In this document: piece after piece, positions 1 to 12,109 of the stretch
Layout: the number at the start of each line of letters is the position of its first letter
Numbering within the stretch: the first letter of the stretch is position 1
DNA from: Theobroma cacao
Lineage: Eukaryota > Streptophyta > Magnoliopsida > Malvales > Malvaceae
Assembly (NCBI RefSeq): GCF_000208745.1
Contig: NC_030858.1
Span: forward strand, 17,965,946-18,029,945
Direction: 5' to 3'
Length of the DNA: 64,000 nt
Notes under the pieces: generated by a model
Told to the model about the DNA's origin: nothing
The model's database searches: none
What the model saw: only the letters and a program-made list of their open reading frames with translations
Program-made: the position numbers and the translations under genes

Positions 1-29
1 GGCTCTGAAGGGGGCACGCTCCACTACTA

Positions 30-101
30 TGCCAGACGCGAATTTTTCGCTTCTGGCAGGGTGAGGGAGGTGCCTGGCAGGGTGCGTCCGCACCCTGCCA
101 G
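30..101. repeat. Two adjacent strong hairpins in a GC-rich island
   Basis: The first hairpin has arms 30-36 (TGCCAGA) and 52-58 (TCTGGCA), an inner stem GCGAA/TTCGC (38-42, 46-50), one mismatch and a TTT loop. The second is a perfect 13-bp inverted repeat, 74-86 against 89-101, with a 2-base TC spacer. Both use the same TGCCAG/CTGGCA core. The stretch is far more GC-rich than its surroundings. It probably belongs to an LTR, because comparable GC-rich patches lie in the LTRs near 4900-5050 and 54830-54970, but its element is cut off by the window edge. Confidence 0.75.
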
Positions 102-180
102 TTGTACCTCACTCCCCTCTTTTTTCATTTCTTCTTTATTTTAATTTTTATTATTTTTATTTATTTTTTGTTTATGATTT

Positions 181-1080
181 AGTGTCTACAGAGTGTAACA
201 ATGCTGAGAGGTTGGAAAGAAGGCTCTACCACACCTACTACGAATGAGCTGGGCTATTACTCCATAAGTTACCTAGTCAAGCAAGCTACTTATCTATAAA
301 ACAAAATAAGGCAAAGGAGACAAGCTAAAGGGAAGAGTTTTCGCAATAAATCATACTTTGCAAAAACACATGGTTTATTGCAAAAACACATGATAATCTT
401 ATACATTCTTTCAATGACAATAATCTCATTTCAACATTTCCATAAATGCATTTGCAACTCAAATTTCATAAAAAGATAATAACATATAAAGCTCAACTTA
501 AAAAACATGTTAGATTTATTACTTCAAATTGATTATAAGTTTTGAAATGACAAACAAATGTTAAAATTTGTTTTTTAGATGGTTAAACAAGTCAACAAGT
601 CCTTGAAATGGTTTAAATGAAAGAGCTAAGTGTTTTGATTGAAAATAAGCAAAACAACTCTTTATACAAGGTTTTTCCCTTGTATCTATTGATAGATGTT
701 CTTCATCTATATAGATAGGCACATATATCGACCAATGAAGAACATTTATCGATAGTTGCTTATCTTGACATCTGGGTTTCAATGACCAATGCCATTTATT
801 GATAGATTTTTTGAATTTACTGATATATAGCAACATAAAAGCTCTTGGAGGATCCCTTGACTTGCATTTATCGATAGATAATGCGAAAATTTAAAAACAT
901 AAAGAGCCATATATCGATAGATTACAAAACTTGTCAATAGATAATGATTGTTGGAGCCTAGATTGAAGAGAAAATGACTATTTTCGCATCAAATGTCCCT
1001 TTAACTACCTCAAAAGCTTCAACAACTATAAATACAAGCTCTCACCACATATATTAAAACTCAAACATTATTCAAAAATT
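181..1080 (-). mobile_element. Partial LTR, same family as the 47250 solo LTR
   Basis: Read on the minus strand, 200-540 matches the plus strand near 49130-49470 over several hundred bases. Both carry the order: AAGTTGAG(C/T)TTTATATGTTATT, a long AT-rich run, GGTTTATTGC, then CTTGC-TGGCTAGGT-ACTTATG. The copy also carries the cluster of ATCGAT-type motifs seen in the 47450-47660 part of that LTR. Terminal sequences are not intact here, so the limits are approximate. No coding sequence is seen; the 91-residue open frame at 561-836 is inside the repeat and resembles nothing I know. Confidence 0.6.
660..950. repeat. Cluster of ATCGATAGA-type motifs
   Basis: Repeated variants of TATCGATAGA and its near palindromes (TATTGATAG, TATCGACC, TATCGATAG) recur about every 25-50 bases inside the LTR. 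The same kind of cluster occurs in two other LTRs of this window, at 19305-19542 and 47445-47660. Confidence 0.6.
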
Positions 1081-1410
1081 TACATATGGATAAATCTTCT
1101 CTAAATGTACACAACAATTCAATGCATGAGATATAGTGCTCAAATTGTCAAAAATTTCATCCTACAATGATACTTGTCATGAGAGTTCAACAAAACACTC
1201 AAACAATATTTACATCTACTAAGAGAAAAAGATAACAAGATAACTAATTTTTCATCATTGGATAGGTGAATCAAATAAAATTGGTGCAACTAACTCTAGT
1301 TCAGAATCTTACAATGTGTGGAAAATTAAATGATGAACAATTTAACTAAAACTTAAAGTTTAAAAACATAAATACAAATAAGAAAAAGATAATGTTTAAA
1401 AACTAAAAAG

Positions 1411-1421
1411 TTCCCCCCAAA
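1411..1421 (-). other. Polypurine tract of a gypsy element
   Basis: On the minus strand this reads AGTTTGGGGGGAA. It lies just after a CATTGAGGACAATGTTAA stretch, a typical context for the end of the internal region in plant Athila-like gypsy elements. It marks the 3' end of the internal domain of the element whose gag relic lies at 1425-2690. Confidence 0.55.
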
Positions 1422-1424
1422 CTT

Positions 1425-2690
1425 AGAATTAACATTGTCCTCAATGTTAAAAAGTAAAGAAGAAAAGTTAAGAATACTCCTCTAAGTAGCAGAGATCCTT
1501 TAATCTTCCGCTTCATCCTCATTATATCCAAAGTTATTGTGAGGATACTCTTCTGGGTAGCGAAAATCCTCTAAACTTCCTCTTCATCCTCATTATATCC
1601 AAAGTTCATGCGAAGATCCATTAAGGTGACAAAAATCCTTTAAGGAGGTTTGAGTTTGCATGGAAAAAATTTGAGGTGTGAAGTAGCCTCCTCCTAAGAT
1701 GAGATTGTACTGGTTTTAACTTAAGATTTGGTGCTTGTTCAACCCAAAGTGGTGTAATAGGCTAAATTTCACCAAACTTCTCAAATTGAGTTCTTCTTGA
1801 GTAATGCACTTCTGGTATAACCTTTAAAACATGTGTAACATTTGTGAGTTCTTCATCCTTGTCTTTTGTTGTTGCATCTTGAACCAAACAAACTTCAAGA
1901 AGCTTTTTTGGATTTACCATATCAACAGCTTCTTTAGATAGCTCATCAACTTTATCCAAAAAGGGAATGGGAGGCATAAATGGCTTGACTTGTGGTGGTG
2001 TAAATACTTCCTCCTCTTGCTTAACTTTTTCATCGTGAACTTGTTTGCTGGAAGTATTCTCTAGATTTACTTTATCTTCATCAACTACCACATTTTTGCC
2101 ATTTACCTTATCTAGATGCTTACCACAATCATCCCTTCTAGGATTAGGCTCAGTGTCAATTGGTTAAGTTTTTGGAGACCTATTGTTGATGTCATTAATA
2201 AGTTGACTCACATGTGTCTCAATATTTCTCATTGAAGCTTCGTTACTTTGAATGACTGCATCATATTTTCCATGTGTTACCTAAGCATCACTTCTAAAAT
2301 TAGCTTCTTTTCAGATATAGGGGCTCCAATTTGTGATTGAAAACCATTATGGAAAACAAGCTATGATGAATATGTAAGACCCTGATCATTACTCCATGAA
2401 AAAGTTGAGTGATTTCAACCTGAGTTGTAATTGTTGGAGTATAAATTGTTTTGTTGCCCATTGAAGCTTCCATCAAATTGCATTGATTCATAATAGGTTG
2501 GATAGTGATCACTTGAATGCCTATCTCCACAAAGCTTGCATGTCACAAAAGGATTCTAAAAACCATTAACACCACAAGTGTCAATTTTCTGAGATGAAGC
2601 ATCTACTTGAGTGGTTAAAGCCCTGATTGCATCAAATTCATAATTGCAAGCAATCCTTCTAGGCACAAATTGTTCAGATAACCACTAATA
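1425..2690 (-). pseudogene. Degenerate Athila-like gypsy gag
   Basis: Minus-strand relic of a Ty3/gypsy gag. Near 2500-2560 a zinc-knuckle-like C-x2-C-x4-H stretch (CKLCGDRHSSDH) is visible, with the last cysteine replaced. It is followed by a Gln/Asn/Tyr-rich segment with QQNNLYSNNYN. The same order occurs in the better preserved relic at 52528-52911. Stops and frame changes break it. The open stretch at 1762-2091 (109 codons) is an acidic, proline-containing continuation. The N-terminal matrix/capsid part is missing: near 2690 the sequence jumps straight to leader sequence that in the other copy lies about 0.8 kb further upstream. Confidence 0.75.
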
Positions 2691-2796
2691 GTTATAATAA
2701 TTCATCAACCAATAGTACTTGAAAATAAAGAAAATAAAGCTTGAATTAAGACTAGCTTGGTTGGTATTAATATTAGCAAAATAATAGTAAAACAAC

Positions 2797-2815
2797 TCCT
2801 CGGCAATTACGCCAA
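2797..2815 (-). other. Primer-binding site, tRNA-Asp type (degenerate)
   Basis: The minus strand reads TTGGCGTAATTGCCGAGGA. This is a decayed version of TGGCGCCGTTGCCGGGGA, complementary to the 3' end of plant tRNA-Asp and usual in Athila/Calypso gypsy elements. It sits a few bases from the LTR end at 2821, which fixes the element's orientation as minus. Confidence 0.75.
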
Positions 2816-2820
2816 AAACT

Positions 2821-4439
2821 TGTTGTGTTGCTTTGCTTGTGTGATATGAAATGTGCTCAAAATTAAATGCAAAATACAAGCAAAGACTACGTGCGAGTAC
2901 ACATAATCGCAGCAAGTAATACAGTGATAAGTTGAGTTTGCTGATCCCTTGAAGAGTTGGTTTACTAGTTGTTGATAATTACTAAAATTAGAATAAGTTA
3001 ATTTTATCCAAACACCAAATTTTGAGAAATGATTAAAAAGTAATCTAATTAACTAATTCTAATATAAGAAGTACAAATAAAAAATTGAGGTTAAGTAATG
3101 GTTTAATAGTCTAGGATTATGGTTCCTTTAATATTTCACTTGGAATTGTATTTGCTTAATTACTTAATCTTAATGGAAATTGATGCTAGTCTAGAATCCT
3201 AAAGCACGTGTAATTCTTCATCAAGATATTACACAATTGCCTAACTTAATTGAATCACTATCTGTCTATAGGAAGAAACTAAATTAAATTCCTAAAGCCA
3301 AAGTTGTAAAAATTGACTATATGTGGCAATTAGGCGTATGTCTACCCTAATTGCACATCAAAACACTTAAATTCATTTTAAGTGTAGTGAACACGCATTA
3401 CCCATATCAAGGTCTAATTTAGACTGACTCTCTCAAGTATCATCTAAATACCTAAACACATTTAAATGGTGATCAAGCAAATAAATGGGCGATAAAATTG
3501 AATTTGAGTAAACATCAATGTTTCCCTAGAAAATAAGTAATAAACTAACAAAATATCCAAGCTGCGTATTAAAATCCACCATAACCCTAGATTAAGAGTT
3601 CTAACTCAACATATTCAAAATATAAACACAAATCTCAATAAAATGAAGCTTTTCTAAAAAAAAGTTAAAGAAAGAAAATCAAATCTAGAGTGAGAAATTC
3701 TTTGGAGCAGCTTTTTGATCCTTCAATCTCTTGATTTTCTCTTCTTTTTCCCTTTCGATTCCAGCCTCATTTTGCCCAAATTAGTGTCTGAATCCACCTT
3801 CTTTTTCAACCCTAAAAAGATTGTATTTATACCCGCTTTGTTGGCCATCTGATGTAAAATCGGATGGCCAATAATGTGCCAAGTCACATTTCGGTGCCTA
3901 GTCACCCAAGGTTTTATACTTGGCCTTTTTAAGGTGCTGGTCAATACATTCAGGGCCTAGGCACCCAAGCTACTATCCACACCAAATGCAGTCTACTGCA
4001 GTTAATCAAATTCCTTTGCATTTTTGACCGTGATCCCTTTTGAACTGGGTGAAGTGTGGAACATCAAAGTTGTATCTCTTCCTCTTATCTTTCCATAGGT
4101 CCAATAATTGTGTCAATTGTAGTTTTGTAGCTCAAGATATGTTTTGATTACTGCAGCATGGCTTGAGGTTAGCTTAAGCAAAAGTGCATGATCCTTTGCA
4201 AATTTGACTTCCAAACTCTTTTGCACCTTCACCAATATATAGTAGAATCAATAGAAGGTAAAGACAAGACTTAATAACATGTAAATAAACTCAAATTACT
4301 TACTTAAACTATTAAGACATGCATAAAGTAAATACTAAGAAAAATGTAAAAATAAGTCTAAATTAATTAAAAACAAGAGGACATTAGTCATTTTTAGGCT
4401 TAAAAAAATGTAATATAACTCTATAAAATAGAGTTATCA
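2821..4439 (-). mobile_element. 5' LTR of Athila-like gypsy element
   Basis: On the plus strand it begins TGTTGTGT and ends AGAGTTATCA, so it has TG...CA termini. On the minus strand it starts TGATAACTCTATTTTATAGAGTTAT. It adjoins the PBS at 2797-2815. A TATA-like GTATAAAT lies on the minus strand near 3830. The segment near 4030-4100 is shared with the other LTRs at 5130-5260 and 55270-55400 (a motif about a group of bases around GAC(C/T)-(C/T)TGG-AAG). Open frames inside it are chance. Confidence 0.7.
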
Positions 4440-5518
4440 GTCCTCCAGTTTCGTTTAGGTTTCCAACTCAATATAATTGGTGATCAGGCAATTAGAAACA
4501 TTAAGAACAACATTGAAATAAATAACTCAAACATTATCAATCCTAAACAAGAAAGAATATTAACAACTCAGACTAAGCATTGGGTTTAATTGTGATTCTA
4601 GATTAAAAAGTTAGTTAACCAGAATGTCTAAAAACATCATCCAAAAAAGAGTAAACATCAAACCTAAACAAGAAAGTAAAAAAAAAATGAAAGAAGAAAA
4701 ACTCTAATGATTTGACGATTGACGATCCGTAATTCTTCCTTTGATTTCTTGCTTTCTTCTTTTAATAGGCCTAATTGCCTTTAATTTCCCGCATTGGTTT
4801 TACTTGCTTAATTGCCCTTAAATCATGCCTAAAGGAATGCTTTAATAGGCCTTGAAACCTACTTGAAATAGAAGTCGAAATCCACTAAAACTCTTGGCTT
4901 TATAGTGGAGGCCTTGGCCATAGTGCTTGAGGGCAGCAACCTCGAGCTTTAACCAATTTTTTTCAACTTTTCTTGTTAGGGGCCATGGCCTTGAGTTGTT
5001 GAAGCGTCTTCTAGATGCCGGGAGGCCACAGCCTTGAAGATGGGGGCTACAGCCCTGAAGACTTCTCCTTGAATTCTCATGCTCAAATGCACTAATCTAA
5101 ATGCAAAATGATTTTTGACCACCTTTCAGGCAGAATTAGGTAAAGTGGTAAACATGAAAGTTATAACTCTACATCTTCGCTTTCCAGTGATCAATGAATC
5201 ACATCATTTGGACCTCTATCGGGGGCGATATGCTCAAAATTTCAAAACATATGCTGAGGAAGTTTGCACCTAGAATGCACTCTCCTAGTCCAATTAAAAG
5301 TCCCTCTTCAAAACACACCTATAAAAGCACAATTAAATCAATAACATCTTTGCTTAAGCAATTTAACATCTAACTTAGCCTAAAATAACCTAAATGTAAT
5401 TGCCTCGTAATAATTAAATAAATAACTAAAAACATATAAAATCTATGTTAAAAATCAAGTAACTAACAACTTAATTGCTAAAATTAAGACGAAATAACTC
5501 TCTATCATAGAGTTATCA
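4440..5518 (-). mobile_element. Second, truncated LTR of the same family
   Basis: It ends in AGAGTTATCA at 5518, which on the minus strand is TGATAACTCTATGATAGAGAGTTAT, nearly the same start as the LTR at 2821-4439. It is about 0.5 kb shorter and lacks the 3' end with the PBS junction, so it is an older relic next to, or interrupted by, the first element. It contains a GC-richer tract at 4900-5060. Confidence 0.6.
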
Positions 5519-6479
5519 GGATCCCTTTTAATAGAACAAGGTGTAAAACTCCAACAAAGATGGAATTTGGTAGATTCATCTAATATAAATAATACATCTC
5601 CAATGTATCATACGAATTCCATCGAATTCTCATACATTCAAAGTATATTGATTATGCATCTTTATGAAAAATCTTAATTGTTAGATTCCAATGTAACAAG
5701 GTAATACTAAAGAAACTCTTTTCTTAATGTCATATTCTCCCACTAAATCCAAGATCCTTGTGGGAGTAATATTCAAACTCTTTTAGAGAAGTTTGGAATT
5801 GTATTGGTTTGGAGTGTTATAATGGGCTAGATATATATATATATTGGAGAAGTATGGACCAAATCATATCACTATATGGATTTGCTTTCTTCTTAGAATA
5901 AACAACTCTATGTTCTTTTCAAAAGGAGTGCTCCATTTTGTATGAATCTATATTCATTCTTTTGATCAATCAAGCATAAATTCATGTGACCTTTTTACTG
6001 AGATATTATCTAAGTATAGTCACTTAATTTATCAATCAATATGAATTCTTGATCAAACTTATTTGATATTATTTGCAATTTGTAAATGATCAAATATAAT
6101 TGCAAGGATAAATATGAAATGTGATAATTAATCATGACATAATTATTCCAAATAATTATTCAAGCATGAAACATAGAAGTTTTCACATCCAAATGGTAAA
6201 CATAAATGTTTTATCAGCCATCCATATGGCAATAACAAAATTAATGTTTCTGAAAACATTCTAATAAATTATCTAATGTTTCAAAATAAACAGGAGTGCA
6301 ACCCCTTAATATAGCATGCAATGCTCTATATAGTTCATTTGTGGGGTTGCCTCCTCAACTAAGATCCTACTCATCCTTCTCCTCGGTCCCTACAATATGT
6401 CATATATATGAAAATCAATTTTGAGGTATCATATACCTTTAAACTACAAAATAGAATTATTTAGCAAATAGTACCTGAA
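5519..6479. other. No recognised gene; AT-rich repeat DNA
   Basis: No open frame resembles a known protein. It lies between an Athila-like LTR and the copia gag relic. On the minus strand, copia pol would be expected downstream of the gag, but I could not recognise any, so pol is deleted or replaced. Confidence 0.5.
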
Positions 6480-7277
6480 CCACAAGCTTCACCAAAGCTT
6501 CTTTTACTTACTCACAATAGCTAAGTTTTCCTTGTAATTCCTCCCCCAATGCTCAAGTTTGCCACAATGATGGCAAATATCCTTCTTGTTACCCTTTTTG
6601 ACAATTCTCTTAGGCTTCAATGCCTTCTCATTTTGGGATTTTACTTTATTCCCTTTTTGGGCTTTTTTCGTCTTTGGCTTCATATGAGCCTTTGAAGAAG
6701 AAACAATAAGTAAAGCTCACTTATCATTCTTGATGGACTTCTCTATCATGTCCAACATGTCCAATATGGAAGTTCTACACGAACTGACTGAAGCTGTCAA
6801 GAAGAGACTGTAGGACTAAGTTAATACTAACTCGTGGTCCATCGCCAGTCTCAATTGTCCAAGCCTTTTGATGAGCCCAATCATCTTCAGTACGTGAAGT
6901 CTGATAGAGCTACCTTCTACCAACAATTCCTTAAAGATGTCATATCTCTCAGTGCGCCCGTCTTTATTGAACAATTCTCTAAGGTGAAGAATCATGGATT
7001 GGACATCCATGTGCTCATGCTGCATTTGAAGCTCAAGAATCATACTAACTAACATCACGCATGTTGCTTGATCATTGTCATCCTTATGACGTTGATATGC
7101 TTCCCAATGCTCAACATTGGCATCATCAGCAAACACTGGTGGAATTAGAGTGTCAAGGACATATGATTTATTCTCCTATTTCAAGACGATCTTGAGGTTC
7201 TGAAACTAATCTAGAAAGTTTGGGCCAATGGGTTTGTTTACATCCAAGATGCTCTGCAATGATAGATTATTAGCCAT
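6480..7277 (-). pseudogene. Ty1/copia gag relic (UBN2-type)
   Basis: A start ATG at 7277-7275 (MANNLSLQSILDV) opens a typical plant copia gag. The best open part is 6816-7136, with the helical UBN2-type region (LRELFNKDGRTERYDIFKEL). A zinc-knuckle relic follows near 6540-6580, reading C-x2-C-x4-H-x4-Y, so the last cysteine is lost. Two in-frame stops lie between the ATG and the open part, at the place of a tryptophan and of a glutamine or lysine. No protease, integrase or reverse transcriptase follows. It cannot encode a working protein. Confidence 0.8.
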
Positions 7278-7524
7278 TTGCAATGTATATAAATATGCCT
7301 AAAAAAGATAAAATAATTAATTGATAACATTCATGAACTATTTAAAATAAGGTTTTAATATTTTAAATAGTTCTCCCACTATTCTATTTACAAAATGACA
7401 ACCCTCAAAGTCATTTTGAAAAGTCTCTACTAGGATTTTCTAGTGGGCTAAGCCCTTGTTCAACTTACCATGACCTTGAGTTTGCTTAACAAGCCATGGT
7501 ATGCCTAATTGGGTAGATAACTTA

Positions 7525-10388
7525 TGTCACGACCCGGAACCTCCCTTGGGCCCATGACAACCGCCGCGATGTCCCCGATTGACACTCATTATCCGAAATG
7601 CCAATCGGAACCCCGCAAGGCTAACGAATCAATTTCTTGCCTTTCCTATGAGCAATCGTTGTTAAATATCAAGTTTTAAGAAAAATATAAACTATTTTAG
7701 ATCGAAAACAATCAAAATAAAATTTTCGCCACATAGGGGTATTTTGGTCATTTTTACAAGAAAATTTCAAAACCTGATAAAGATACAACGTATGGTAGAA
7801 AAATATCCACTGCCGATTAAAAATAAATTTTTATAATCTAAATCATTCATTTAGAGTGAAAAGTGGGCTAATTAAACTAAATACAAATATTTGATAATAT
7901 ATTTCATTTTCTTATAAAACAATTTTTATAGAACTATACATAAATAATTTTTGTAGCGTGAGAATAAAATAAATTCATACATACAATAATTTACAAAGTT
8001 ATAATGTACAATAATAATTACAATGACAAGTGGCCCCTAAATACACCAAGTATTGGTGATAGTAACCTACTGTCTGTGTGATAGAGGGGTCAACTAGAAT
8101 CCTCGACAAAATCGGGTATCTACAAGCTACCACAGGCCTAAAATGTTTGGAAAGGAGGTGGGTGAGATTTTGCAATCCTAATGAGTAAACAGACATTATC
8201 ATAAATATCTAGGCAAGTAACATGGAGGCAAGTTTAAACAACAAATTACAAACCATTTCATAAGGTTTTCAATTTATTTCTTAAACCATAAAATATTTGT
8301 AATTTACCAAAACAGTTGTCAAGGCTTATAACCTTTATTAAAAAACATGGCTCAAGCCAAAATCTAGTCCTTAGGGATACCTTGGCCGAGGCATCTAACC
8401 GAGTCCGCCAAGGTTGTTAAGATATTTACATGTTAAACACATTCTAGTTTTGAAAACAAGTCGTTCATTGGCGTTGGCCGAGTTACACATTCACGTGGGG
8501 GTTCGACGTGAAGTGAACTCTAACACTACCCCGGGAGTTACCCTCCTCACCTCTACAACCGGAGTAACTATGAAACCGAATTTACCGTGCCCCTCTAATA
8601 GGCATTCCACGGAAACCCGTCACTGTAGTGACTAAACCCACCAATTTTAATAAAATTTCGACAGTATAACGTGACTTTTATATATTTATCCAGCCTACAT
8701 AGTAAAAGACAGCTTACATTCTATTCCCAATGCAATTATAAAATATAGCCACATATACTCATATATCATAAGCCATTCATAAGAAAATATATTTTTTAAG
8801 AAAATTGGTAGCCTCCAATTACTCAATTTCATAATCAACACAATATATTTTTATTTGTCACATTTATTTCTAAAACATCAAAAATCCTGTTTTAATCTCA
8901 TTTTCGTTTCATAAAATACATAAAGAGNNNNNNNNNNNNNNNNNNNNNNNNNNNNNNNNNNNNNNNNNNNNNNNNNNNNNNNNNNNNNNNNNNNNNNNNN
9001 NNNNNNNNNNNNNNNNNNNNNNNNNNNNNNNNNNNNNNNNNNNNNNNNNNNNNNNNNNNNNNNNNNNNNNNNNNNNNNNNNNNNNNNNNNNNNNNNNNNN
9101 NNNNNNNNNNNNNNNNNNNNNNNNNNNNNNNNNNNNNNNNNNNNNNNNNNNNNNNNNNNNNNNNNNNNNNNNNNNNNNNNNNNNNNNNNNNNNNNNNNNN
9201 NNNNNNNNNNNNNNNNNNNNNNNNNNNNNNNNNNNNNNNNNNNNNNNNNNNNNNNNNNNNNNNNNNNNNNNNNNNNNNNNNNNNNNNNNNNNNNNNNNNN
9301 NNNNNNNNNNNNNNNNNNNNNNNNNNNNNNNNNNNNNNNNNNNNNNNNNNNNNNNNNNNNNNNNNNNNNNNNNNNNNNNNNNNNNNNNNNNNNNNNNNNN
9401 NNNNNNNNNNNNNNNNNNNNNNNNNNNNNNNNNNNNNNNATCATCATTGTACCTCATTGCAGATTCGGCCAAGGGTGGGTATTGTGAAAATTTAATGCTT
9501 TCTTGCCCAATTTAATTTCTAAACACATTTAACTAACTAAAACTATCAATTTAACTAAAAATCAAAACCTAAAAATTTCAATTTCTCCCCCCTTGAAATT
9601 CGGCCAGCCCTTGATGTCACTTTTAGATCTCTCTCTTCAAGCATGCTAAATGGAAACAAAGGCATAGGAAAGGTAGAAATCAAGCTAAAGTCAAAAAATA
9701 TTACCGTTAGACGCGTAAACGGGAGAAAAACGCGAATTTTCCTTTGAATTTTCTTGTTTCTCTTTGGTTTTTCTTTTTTTCTTCCTTTCCTCTCTATTTT
9801 CTCTCTTGTTCTCCCTTATGGCCAGCCATCACTTAAAATGGGGTTTAAATGGGCTGACTTTTCATTAAAATAATATTAAATCATTAAAAAGTACCATGTG
9901 TCACTTTTCCATTGGCCCATTTTTAAAATTTCGTCTTTTAAACTTCAAATTTTCACCACTTAACATACCATAGTTGTTCATACCAAAAATAAATAAATCC
10001 TATAATTTTGACAAGTTTTGGGTGGTGAAAATTACGGATTTTACCTCGGGACGACAAAATTACCGTTTTGCCTCTATGTTCCGAAAATTGCCGGAATTGA
10101 AAATTTTCACTTCCTATCATTAAATTATACTCCAAAAAGTTAATCTTGATCAAAAATTTCACTCCATGATCAAATTATTATCTTAGGTGGCAAAATGACG
10201 ATTTTTGCCCCTAAACATCAAAATTTTCAATTTTATCCCTAATGAACCCTCGAACTCCGAACAATCATTTTTAGTCATTCCTGGACTATAAAATATTAAA
10301 TTTTATCATACAATTCCTATTTGAACTAGTTCGGAGGTTAAATCAACTCAAGTGTACCGTTAGGTACGATATCGGGTTTCATCTATTC
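7525..10388 (-). mobile_element. Solo LTR of the TGTCACGACCC family, gap inside
   Basis: The left end reads TGTCACGACCCGGAAC. Reverse-complemented, 7525-7660 matches 61600-61737 (same order of GCCTTGCG-GGTT-CGATTGGCAT, then CGGG or GAGTCGTGACA). The other side, 10190-10370, matches 59010-59190 of the same plus-strand LTR. Length, including 512 unknown bases, is close to that of the 2788-bp copy. The first ~85 bases of the LTR are not recognisable at the 10388 end. TAAG (minus strand) occurs just outside both ends, a possible imperfect target duplication. No coding sequence is seen. Confidence 0.7.
8928..9439. other. Assembly gap (512 N)
   Basis: A run of unknown bases inside the solo LTR. 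Open frames that read through it are artefacts. Comparison with the related LTR at 58950-61737 suggests the true missing length is roughly similar to the N run. Confidence 0.98.
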
Positions 10389-12109
10389 TTAGGTGCTTTC
10401 CTAGCATAATAACATGCTACTCAGTGCATGTATGTCATGACATGTGTTTATAGGGTCGGGTTTACAACTTAGCTTATCAATCACATCTCTTATGTGACTC
10501 CTAGATCCAGTTAGGTGACAACATTGTCTAAGTATATTATATATACTTTGCTTACCTATCACCTTTAGTTTCCATAATATCAAGTTTTTAAGCATCCAGA
10601 TATTATGAAACTAGTTGAGTAAGACCCACCACTAGCTCAAACATACTTGTGTAAAAGTGTGGCCTTGAGTTTACTTAATGACCCTCTGACTAAAAAAGTA
10701 GCTAGGTTATCTTGCTGTGTGGTGGAAAGTAACTTGATCATGCATGGCACATGACTCAATATTTAATAAGGAATTTTTGTTTTTAATTTTATAAAGGTTT
10801 CATTTGATTAGCATGCATAGCACTTAATATATCTCACAAAATTAAATCGATCACATGCTGTTCTACTAGGATGGTTATGGACTTTTTTACTCTAGCTCCC
10901 TTAAGCCATCAAAGGAAACTAGTTGGTCAAATCCTAGGGGATAGCATACATAAAGCACTACTAGCCTTAGCTTGTATCCACCTTTTGCTCTTCATTGCAC
11001 CTTAGATCTCCATCTTTGGATTCACAAAATTCCTTTCTTAGTCTAAAACTATTTCTAATTACAATTGAATGTAGAAACCTCAAATTCCATTCGAGAGGAG
11101 TAAGATGAAGAGAGAATTTTATATATCCAGAATATGAGAAATAAGGTAGCGTTCGCATATCCTATTTTATAAAATTTTCATTAATAGTAGATTAACCAAA
11201 CATTCACAATCATATTGGGTTTATAGTCCATAACCATCCTCATGCATCCATTATCTAATTATGAACATATAAAAGTAAACATGCTTCATATGATGATGAT
11301 GTTGCATTTCATTCGAAAAATGTTATTCCACATTTTAAAAACATAAATCAAATAATTTGGTATCCTCCAATGGAAAATATAATTTGCAAAAATCATTTTT
11401 CAAATCATTTACTAAAGTGATTAATCTCATTAATAACTTTAGCCTATTTAAAGCTAATTTGAAATAATTCTAAGTTAATAAGTTCATTATAATTAAAGTA
11501 TTTTAATTAGAATTCTAAACCATTTAGGAAACATTATTAATATAGATGTTCATCCCAAATATTTTAGGAAACTTGTTAACTATGTCATATTAGGAAACTT
11601 CCATATTCAATCCTAATCAAATTAGGAATGTTATCTAAAATCGATCATGTGTCCTAAATATTTTAAGATTTAGCCTTATCCATTATTTTGTCTTGTATTA
11701 ATTCTTACCAATTTAAGATTACTAATCTATATTAGAATCATTAAACAATTTGGTAAAATAATTCTTTCTTAATTAAATTTGTCCAATTTCAATTACATAG
11801 CTATTTTCCAAAGATTGACTATCAAATTAAATTAAGATAATCTAATCTTTATTAGATTTTGATTGGTCAACCAATCCCATTAAATTAGGAGTCTTTCAAT
11901 CTTATTAAATAGAAAAAAAATTAGGAGATTTGATATCAATCATTTAAAACCAATTGAGTCCATTTAAAATACAATCTCCTTAATTTTAGGTATGTATCCC
12001 CAAAATTTAAGGAGTCAATGATCAACTAAGGAAAGAATCCTTCTTGATCATTGAGTGCTCCTTTTTGCAGCACATAATCTATTTCCATAATACAGTGGTG
12101 GCCATCCTA
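10389..12109. other. Repeat-like DNA without a recognised gene
   Basis: AT-rich, with many stops in all frames. It may be part of the leader or LTR of the copia whose gag starts at 7277, because the DNA on both sides of the solo LTR insertion reads as one style of sequence. I could not find a PBS or ends that would prove it. Confidence 0.4.

Noticed and set aside
660..950. Possible CRISPR-like spaced repeats
   Set aside because: The repeated motif is under 12 bases, varies, alternates in orientation and lies in a plant LTR.
8878..9472. Two open frames of 187-189 codons on the minus strand
   Set aside because: They read through 512 unknown bases and contain almost no real residues.
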